DNA of 64,000 nt from Xanthomonas sp. F10 (GTDB lineage Bacteria > Pseudomonadota > Gammaproteobacteria > Xanthomonadales > Xanthomonadaceae): assembly GCF_014206815.1 (NCBI RefSeq), contig NZ_JACHNP010000001.1, forward strand, positions 1,640,456-1,704,455, read 5' to 3'. Under the pieces are notes generated by a model. It was not told where the DNA came from and ran no database searches. It saw nothing but the letters and a program-made list of their open reading frames with translations. Of the stretch, positions 58,544 through 64,000 are shown piece by piece. The translations under genes were made by a program, and so were the position numbers. Within the stretch, counting starts at the first letter, position 1. Each line of letters starts with the position of its first letter.

Positions 58544-59779
58544 TCAGCGGTTGACCTGCGCGTACAGCGTCGAGCTCATCCCGAACAGCTTGATGAAGCC
58601 CTCGGCCTCGGCCACGCCCCAGTCCGCCGACTGCGCGTAGGTGGCGCCCTTGGCGTTGAGCAGGTGCGGCGACTTCACCGCCACCGCGTCGACGCGGCCG
58701 CCGCGGGTCTCCAGCGTCACTTCGCCGTTGACCATCGCCTGCGACGACTTCAGGAAGGCTTCCAGGTCAGTCTTCAGCGGATCGTGGTAGAAGCCTTCGT
58801 AGACCAGCTCCACCCACTTGCGCGCCACGTCCGGCTTGAAACGGTTCTGCTGCTTGGTCAGCACCGCGTCCTCCAGCGCGCGGTGCGCGGCCAGCAGCGC
58901 CACCAGGCCCGGCGCCTCGAACACGATGCGGCCCTTCAGGCCGATCACGGTGTCGCCGGTGTACACGCCACGGCCCACGCCGTACGGCGCGAACAGCTTG
59001 TTGAGCTTGGCCAGGATCTGTTCGCCCGGCAGCGCCTTGCCGTCGAGCTCGACCGCCTCGCCCTGCACGAACTTCAGCTTCACCGTCAGCGGCTCGGTCG
59101 GCCACGCGCTGCGCGGCGCGCACCAGCCGCGGGCGCCCTCGCCCGGCGCTTCCCAGCGGTCGATCTCGCCGCCGGACATGGTCAGGCCGAGCAGGTTCTC
59201 GTTGATGGTGTAGGCCTGCTGCTTGGCGCGCACACCGAAGCCGCGCTCTTCCAGGTACTTCTGCTCGTAGGCGCGGGTCTGGGTGTGTTCCTTCTGGATC
59301 TCGCGGATCGGCGCGACGATCTCGTAGTCGCCCAGCGCCTTGACCGCCAGGTCGAAGCGCACCTGGTCGTTGCCCATGCCGGTGCAGCCGTGCGCGATGG
59401 TCTTGGTGCCCAGTTCCTCGGCGCGCTTGAGCGCGGCATCGACGATCAGGTAGCGGTCGGACACCAGCAGCGGATACTGGCCCTGGTAGCCCTCGCCGGC
59501 CCACACGAACGGCTTGACGAAGCCGGCCCAGATCGCCGGGCCGCCATCGACGGTGACGTGGCTGGCCGCGCCCAGTTCCGCCGCGCGCTTCTCGATGAAG
59601 TCGCGCTCCTCGGCATCCACGCCGCCGGTATCGGCGAACACCGTGTGCACGGCATAGCCCTTGGCCTGCAGGTAGGGAATGCAGAAGCTGGTGTCGAGGC
59701 CGCCGGAGAAGGCGAGGACGATGTCCTTGAGGCCGGGAGTGGGGAGTGGGGAATCGGGAATGGTAGAAGCGGTGCTCAT
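58544..59779 (-). CDS. argG: Argininosuccinate synthase with repeat-derived N-terminal insertion
   Basis: Joins citrulline and aspartate with ATP. The P-loop-like motif [16 protein letters not shown] is at about residues 22-37, with [12 protein letters not shown] and [16 protein letters not shown] as further family segments. The protein has 411 residues. Residues 6-17 ([12 protein letters not shown]) come from the heptamer repeat array and separate the normal start from [10 protein letters not shown], where other ArgG proteins begin within 3-4 residues. The insertion is in frame and outside the catalytic core. Confidence 0.95.
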   Translation of the reverse strand: MSTASTIPDSPLPTPGLKDIVLAFSGGLDTSFCIPYLQAKGYAVHTVFADTGGVDAEERDFIEKRAAELGAASHVTVDGGPAIWAGFVKPFVWAGEGYQGQYPLLVSDRYLIVDAALKRAEELGTKTIAHGCTGMGNDQVRFDLAVKALGDYEIVAPIREIQKEHTQTRAYEQKYLEERGFGVRAKQQAYTINENLLGLTMSGGEIDRWEAPGEGARGWCAPRSAWPTEPLTVKLKFVQGEAVELDGKALPGEQILAKLNKLFAPYGVGRGVYTGDTVIGLKGRIVFEAPGLVALLAAHRALEDAVLTKQQNRFKPDVARKWVELVYEGFYHDPLKTDLEAFLKSSQAMVNGEVTLETRGGRVDAVAVKSPHLLNAKGATYAQSADWGVAEAEGFIKLFGMSSTLYAQVNR

Positions 59780-59859
59780 GGTTGTTTCCTTATCACGCGT
59801 AAAAGTGGGGGCTAACGCTGTTGCTGTACCGATTCTCTATTCCCGATTCCCGATTCCCG
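59735..59859. repeat. Inverted pair of heptamer arrays (GGGAATC class) at the argG/argF' junction
   Basis: Left array (59,735-59,763) has GGGAGTG/GGGAATC units and lies within the 5' end of argG; right array (59,831-59,859) has the complementary ATTCCCG units and lies around the end of argF'. About 67 bases separate them. It is an A+T-richer version of the arrays at ccmE/ccmF, proB/proA and argC/argH. Confidence 0.82.
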
Positions 59860-60868
59860 CTTGCGAAGCAAGCGCCGCCATGATCGCCTTCTGCACATGC
59901 AGGCGGTTCTCGGCCTCGTCGATGGCGATGCAGTTGGGCGAATCCATCACCGCGTCGGTGGCCTTGACGTTGCGGCGCAGCGGCAGGCAGTGCGAGAACA
60001 CACCGTTGTTGGTCAGCGCCATCTTGCGTTCGTCGACGATGAAGTGTTGGTACTGGTCGCGAATCGGCTTCTCCGGGCCCCAGTTGCCGAAGAACGGCAG
60101 CGCGCCCCAGCTCTTGGCGTAGACCACGTCGGCGCTGGCGTAGGCGCTGTCGATGTCGTAGCTGACGGTCAGCGAGCCGCCGCTCTCTTCCACGTTCTGC
60201 GCGGCCCAGCCCATGTAGCGCTCGTCGAGCACGTAGTCCGGGGTCGGGCACAGCAGGGTCACGTCCATCCCCAGGCGGGTGGCGATGGTCAGTGCAGAAT
60301 TGGCCACCGCGGTGTTCAGCGGCTTGGGATGGTAGGTCCAGGTCAGCACGTACTTCTTGCCGCGCAGGTCGCGGGTGCCGAAGTGCTCCTGCAGCGCCAG
60401 CGCGTGCGCCAGCTCCTGGCACGGGTGGGTGATGGTCTCCATGTTGATCACCGGCACCGGCGAGTACTTGGCGAAGCTCTTCAGCACCAGGTCCTCGCGG
60501 TCCTTGGCCCAGTCGACGAACTTCGGGAACGCGCGCACGCCGATCAGGTCGACGTAGCGGCCCAGCACCCTCGCCACTTCGGCGATGTGCTCTTCGGTGT
60601 CGCCGTCCATCACCGTGCCCAGGTCGAACTCGATCGGCCACGCGTCCTTGCCCGGCTGCAGCACCACCGCGTGGCCGCCCAACTGGAACGCGCCCAGCTC
60701 GAAGCTGGTGCGGGTGCGCATGGACGGGTTGAAGAACACCAGCGCGATCGACTTGCCCTTCAGCTCGCTGCCGAGACGGTTGCGCTTGAACAGCGCCGCC
60801 TGGGTCAGCAGCGCGTCCAGTTCGGCGCGGCTCCAGTCCTGGGTGTTCAAGAAGTGCTTCAGAGACAT
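59837..60868 (-). CDS. argF': N-acetylornithine carbamoyltransferase
   Basis: Carbamoylates N-acetylornithine to N-acetylcitrulline, the hallmark of the Xanthomonas arginine pathway. The 343-residue protein shows the carbamoyl phosphate motif SMRTRTSFELGAFQLGG (about residues 49-65), the acetyl-binding loop with Glu in TVMDGDTEEHIAEV, and SHCLPLRRNVKATDAVMDSP, which separates this family from ornithine carbamoyltransferases. The last residues (GIGNRE) are read from the heptamer array, a short non-homologous tail. It is the first gene of the arg cluster. Confidence 0.95.
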   Translation of the reverse strand: MSLKHFLNTQDWSRAELDALLTQAALFKRNRLGSELKGKSIALVFFNPSMRTRTSFELGAFQLGGHAVVLQPGKDAWPIEFDLGTVMDGDTEEHIAEVARVLGRYVDLIGVRAFPKFVDWAKDREDLVLKSFAKYSPVPVINMETITHPCQELAHALALQEHFGTRDLRGKKYVLTWTYHPKPLNTAVANSALTIATRLGMDVTLLCPTPDYVLDERYMGWAAQNVEESGGSLTVSYDIDSAYASADVVYAKSWGALPFFGNWGPEKPIRDQYQHFIVDERKMALTNNGVFSHCLPLRRNVKATDAVMDSPNCIAIDEAENRLHVQKAIMAALASQAGIGNRE

Positions 60869-60911
60869 CGATCGATCCTTTGCAGCGGTGGGGACGCGGG
60901 ACGCGCGGGAG

Positions 60912-60941
60912 GTTCTACAGCCTGGTTCTTTACGGGTGAAA
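60912..60941 (-). promoter_or_regulatory. Candidate promoter of argF'
   Basis: On the minus strand TTTCAC (60,941-60,936) and TAGAAC (60,917-60,912) are separated by 18 bases, about 45 bases before the argF' start. The hexamers are only partial matches, so this is tentative. Confidence 0.35.
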
Positions 60942-60964
60942 CTTTTCCGGGCGATGAAAACGAA

Positions 60965-60989
60965 AAAACCCAGCCTCGGGCTGGGTTTT
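60965..60989 (-). terminator. Intrinsic terminator hairpin upstream of argF'
   Basis: AAAACCCAGCC pairs with GGCTGGGTTTT around a 3-base loop, and on the minus strand it is followed by a run of six T residues. It most simply ends the transcript of the frameshifted gene at 61,167-61,698. An attenuator role for argF' cannot be excluded because it lies about 97 bases before its start. Confidence 0.75.
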
Positions 60990-61166
60990 CAGAACGAACG
61001 GCACGACGCTCCGGTTACCCAGCGAGAATGTGGGATTCCGGTCGACGCGCGCGCGACGTCATGCCCGAGGCCATGCGTGCGGCGCTGAGATCGTGCTGGG
61101 GCAGGTTCGCTTTCATCGGCGCGCATCCTCGCACGCGCACGCCACAGGCGCAAGCGCACGCGGCGC

Positions 61167-61698
61167 TCAGCGTGGCGGCACCACCACCGCATCGGGCACG
61201 TACGGCGCCACCGAGACGCGGATGCGCAGCCGGTTGCCCGGATCTTCCGGCAGCCGCGAGCGGTACTTGGTGCCCTTGTAGACATAGTCCACGTCGTAGG
61301 CGATGGGCCGACGGAACTCGCGGCCGACCTCGACCATCCGGCAATTGCGTCCGCCCGCCGGCGCCGTGGTCGGCGTGGCCGCCGGGGCCGGCTCCTCGTG
61401 GCGGCGGCTGAAGATGTCCTTCACCGAATCCATCAGCCGGTTGAAGCGGCTGTCGTCCTCGGCCGGTTTGGGCGCCGGGGCCGCCGGGGCCGGCGCGGGG
61501 GGCCGGATCGCATTGCTGCTCGGTCCGGGTGGCGCGCAGGGTCTGGTAGACCGGCTCCACGTTCAGCACCTGGGCGTAATCCAGCTTGACGTTCTCGATC
61601 ACCACCACCCGGTTGCGCGCCTCGGAGTCCTGCGCCCAGGCCGGCGCGACGGCGCAGGCAAGGATGCCGACCAGCGGCAACAACAGGTTCGGACGCAT
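61167..61698 (-). pseudogene. Exported protein gene broken by a one-base frameshift
   Basis: The frame begins MRPNLLLPLVGILACAVAPA, a signal peptide, and runs well for 67 codons (VVVIENVKLDYAQVLNVEPV). At a run of six C on the coding strand (61,497-61,502) the frame is lost. Shifting by one base restores an Ala/Pro linker, RFNRLMDSVKDIFSRRHEEP and a C-terminal domain with AYDVDYVYKGTKYRSRLPED, ending at 61,167. With one C fewer the protein would have 176 residues. It is either a real mutation or a homopolymer sequencing error. The family is small, exported and of unknown function. Confidence 0.75.
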
Positions 61699-62081
61699 CG
61701 GCAGCAGGCTTCGCAAGGGCAGACCAGTGAGTGTAGGCATGCCGCCTTGCGTCGGGCTGAACGCGAGCCGACAACCGCGCCCACCTGGCCAGAACGCGTC
61801 CCGCATCCCGGGCACCCGCGTCGGATCCGCCAGGCGCACGGCCCTCGCGTGGCGCAGCGCCCGACCGGCCGTCGGTCAAACCGTGCGGCCTGCGTGCCAG
61901 CCCACCCCGACGGACATGAGTGAGGCGCCCGTGGCGGCGGCGTCGCTCCGGCATGAAGACACGGCCTCCTCCTCGCGCGTTCTCGCCGACAGGCACGCGC
62001 AACGGCGGCGCGGCGCGCTCGGGCATGGATGGCCCGTCCTGGGGCGGCTGCCGGTAGAATCGGGCGGTTTCCCCACCGCCG
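61699..62081. other. Divergent intergenic region before cysS
   Basis: A 383-base gap between the frameshifted gene (minus) and cysS (plus). Apart from the TAGAAT element at 62,055-62,060 nothing structured is seen; in-frame extensions here have no domain similarity. Confidence 0.5.
62055..62060 (+). promoter_or_regulatory. Candidate -10 element for cysS
   Basis: TAGAAT lies 21 bases before the first ATG of cysS, predicting a leader of only about 15 bases. No clear -35 is seen. Confidence 0.4.
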
Positions 62082-63503
62082 ATGCCGATGAGCCTGCGCC
62101 TGCACAACAACCTGACCCGCCGGGTCGACGCCTTCGAACCGCTCGATCCGGTGGCCGGCCCGACGCTCTACGTCTGCGGCCCCACCGTCTACAACTACGC
62201 GCACATCGGCAACGCCCGCGGCCCGGTGGTGTTCGACGTGCTGGCGGCGCTGCTGCGGCGCCGCTACGGCAAGCTGCGCTACGCCCGCAACATCACCGAC
62301 GTGGACGACAAGATCAACGCCGCCGCGCAGGCGCAGGGCGTGCCGATCTCGGCCATCACCGACCGCTTCGCCGCCATCTACCGCCAGGACATGGCCGCGC
62401 TGGGCGTGACCCCGCCCGATATCGAGCCGGCGGCCACCGCGCACATCCCGCACATCGTGGCGATGATCGAGCGGCTGATCGCCAGCGGCCACGCCTACGC
62501 CGCCGAGGGCCACGTGCTGTTCGCGGTGGCCAGCTTCGCCGACTACGGCAAGCTGTCGCGGCGCGACCCGGAGGAGATGCTGGCCGGCGCCCGCGTCGAG
62601 GTGGCCCCGTACAAGCGCGACCCGGGCGACTTCGTGTTGTGGAAGCCCTCCAGCGACGACCTCCCCGGCTGGGATTCGCCGTGGGGCCGCGGCCGCCCCG
62701 GCTGGCACATCGAGTGCTCGGCGATGGCCGCCGCGCACCTGGGCGAGACCATCGACATCCATGCCGGCGGCGTCGACCTGCAGTTCCCGCACCACGAGAA
62801 CGAGATCGCGCAGAGCGAATGCGCCCACGGCGGCGCCCCCTTCGCCCGCGTCTGGCTGCACAACGGCATGCTGACCTTCAGCGGCGCCAAGATGAGCAAG
62901 TCGCTGGGCAACATCGAGACCGTGCACGACCTGATCGAGCGGCATCGGCCGGAGGCCCTGCGCTGCGCGCTGCTCAGCGCGCACTACCGGCAACCGCTGG
63001 ACTGGTCCGACGCCCTGATCCAGGCCCAGGTCGCCCGGCTCGACGGCCTGTACGGAACGCTGCGCGATCTGCAGGGCATCGACGCCGCGCCGGTCATTCC
63101 GGCGGAGATCGAAGAAGCGCTGGACGACGACCTCAATACGCCGCTGGCGCTGTCGGTGCTGTCGAGCCTGGCGACACAGGCACGACAGGCGCTGCGCGAG
63201 CTGGCACCGGCCGGCGGCCCCGCCCCTGCCGATGCCGCGCAACGTGCCGACGCGCTGCGCCAGGCCAAGAGCCACCTGCTCGGCGCCGGCCTGGCCCTCG
63301 GCCTGTTGCAGCAGGATCCGCAGGTCTGGTTCCAGGGCGCCGGCAGCGACGACGACGCCCACATCCAGGCGCTGATCGACGCCCGCAGCGACGCCAAGAA
63401 GGCCCGCGACTTCGCCCGCGCCGACGCCATCCGCCAGGAACTGGCCGAGGCCGGCATTGTCTTGGAGGACACGCCGCAAGGCGTACGCTGGAAGCGTGGG
63501 TGA
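62082..63503 (+). CDS. cysS: Cysteinyl-tRNA synthetase
   Basis: Charges tRNA-Cys. The 473-residue class I synthetase has a HIGH-type motif in [12 protein letters not shown] (about residues 37-48), the zinc ligands starting at [11 protein letters not shown], and the KMSKS loop in [34 protein letters not shown] and [18 protein letters not shown] are strong family segments. The start may instead be the second ATG (62,088), two codons in. It is transcribed alone, with a stem-loop repeat element after it. Confidence 0.96.
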   Translation: MPMSLRLHNNLTRRVDAFEPLDPVAGPTLYVCGPTVYNYAHIGNARGPVVFDVLAALLRRRYGKLRYARNITDVDDKINAAAQAQGVPISAITDRFAAIYRQDMAALGVTPPDIEPAATAHIPHIVAMIERLIASGHAYAAEGHVLFAVASFADYGKLSRRDPEEMLAGARVEVAPYKRDPGDFVLWKPSSDDLPGWDSPWGRGRPGWHIECSAMAAAHLGETIDIHAGGVDLQFPHHENEIAQSECAHGGAPFARVWLHNGMLTFSGAKMSKSLGNIETVHDLIERHRPEALRCALLSAHYRQPLDWSDALIQAQVARLDGLYGTLRDLQGIDAAPVIPAEIEEALDDDLNTPLALSVLSSLATQARQALRELAPAGGPAPADAAQRADALRQAKSHLLGAGLALGLLQQDPQVWFQGAGSDDDAHIQALIDARSDAKKARDFARADAIRQELAEAGIVLEDTPQGVRWKRG

Positions 63504-63538
63504 ACACCACACGCGCAGTCAGAAGAAGCGAGGCTGTT

Positions 63539-63688
63539 CCCTTCTCCCCTCGGGAGAAGGTGCCCCGAAGGGGCGGATGAGGGTACGGGCGCCGGATGAG
63601 GGTACGGCGCGAAGCAACTCGCATGGACAGTTCGCGAGGCGACGCTCGGACCCTCACCCCAACCCCTCTCCCGGGGGAGAGGGGCTTT
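63539..63688. repeat. Stem-loop repeat element (CCTTCTCCC ... GGGAGAGGG class) after cysS
   Basis: Left end: CCTTCTCCC-CTC-GGGAGAAGG and GCCCCGAAGGGGC, then GGATGAGGGTACGG twice. Right end: CCCTCACCCCAACCCC and CTCTCCC-GGG-GGAGAG. About 150 bases in all, with the outer parts complementary. It shares all parts with the element at 58,307-58,537 and lies between cysS and sufE. Confidence 0.85.
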
Positions 63689-63712
63689 ACATCGCTTAAT
63701 TCTGGATTACTG

Positions 63713-64000
63713 ATGACCGACACCGACTTTCCGCTCGAACCCACGCCTGCCGACGCCCAGGCCGCCATCGCCGAGGAATTCGGCTTCTTCGGCGACTGGT
63801 CCGAGCGTTACCAGTACCTGATCGACCTGGGCCGCAAGCTGCCCGTTTTCCCCGAACACTGGAAGACCGAGGAGCATCGCCTGCACGGCTGCCAGTCGAT
63901 GGTGTGGATCGTGCCGGAGGGCAATGCCGAGCGCCTGGTGTTCCATGCGATCAGCGACTCGGCGATCGTCTCCGGGTTGATCTACCTGGCGCTGCGGGTC
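63713..64000 (+). CDS. sufE: Cysteine desulfuration protein SufE (partial, C-terminus cut)
   Basis: The first 96 codons of a SufE-family sulfur acceptor, which takes persulfide sulfur from the cysteine desulfurase SufS for iron-sulfur assembly. The active-site Cys is in RLHGCQSMVWIV, in the family position, preceded by YQYLIDLGRKLPVFPEHW and followed by FHAISDSAIVSGLIYLAL. The gene runs off the window end. Confidence 0.93.
   Translation, partial: MTDTDFPLEPTPADAQAAIAEEFGFFGDWSERYQYLIDLGRKLPVFPEHWKTEEHRLHGCQSMVWIVPEGNAERLVFHAISDSAIVSGLIYLALRV

Overview
The window is about 64 kb of GC-rich chromosomal DNA (roughly 68% G+C by eye) from a gammaproteobacterium of the Xanthomonadaceae, most likely Xanthomonas or a very close relative. 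The evidence is the fused N-acetylglutamate synthase/kinase with N-acetylornithine carbamoyltransferase and acetylcitrulline deacetylase, the scpA-scpB-rluB order, an Oar-like TonB receptor in a LacI-controlled sugar locus, and a homologue of the Xanthomonas alpha-amino acid ester hydrolase. No phage, insertion sequence, plasmid gene or CRISPR array was recognised.

Layout. 1-8,172 (minus strand): a carbohydrate locus with a LacI repressor, a TonB receptor, a GH144-like lipoprotein and an ABC importer (binding lipoprotein and two permeases, the second cut by the window edge). Two perfect LacI-type operators lie before lacI and before the GH144-like gene. 8,361-12,870: bolA and yciI, diverging from scpA-scpB-rluB. 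12,967-15,007: three small exported proteins of unknown function. 15,498-17,852: omega-amidase and a YbdL-type aminotransferase, a probable keto-acid salvage pair. 18,059-25,113: a complete cytochrome c maturation operon, ccmABCDEFGHI. 25,427-26,539: a MetX-family acyltransferase. 26,806-33,398: cydDC divergent from cydABX with a perfect FNR/Anr box between them. 33,459-33,535: tRNA-Pro(CGG). 34,176-45,468: a type I secretion system (membrane fusion protein, ABC transporter, TolC-like protein) in one operon with a 2,229-residue BapA-type repetitive adhesin. 45,469-47,185: a gene-poor stretch. 47,186-49,102: alpha-amino acid ester hydrolase. 49,327-60,868 (all minus strand): an arginine/proline cluster, argF'-argG-GNAT-argE'-argA/B-GNAT-argC-argH-yciI-proB-proA. 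61,167-61,698: a frameshifted exported protein gene. 62,082-64,000: cysS and the start of sufE.

How the genes work together. The first block looks like a route in which a surface oligosaccharide is taken up by the TonB receptor, cut by the lipoprotein glycosidase and imported by the ABC transporter, with the LacI protein sensing the product. The ccm genes mature c-type cytochromes and cydDC/cydABX build the bd oxidase, so respiration takes up much of the middle. The arg cluster encodes the acetylated variant pathway in which acetylornithine, not ornithine, is carbamoylated.

The most unusual layer is repeats. Inverted pairs of heptamer arrays (GGGACCC or GGGAATC types) sit in operon gaps at ccmE/ccmF, proB/proA, argC/argH and argF'/argG, and three of these genes (proB, argG, argF') read repeat sequence as protein ends. 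There are also REP-like inverted pairs, a second stem-loop repeat family, and a recent 738-bp tandem duplication inside the adhesin.
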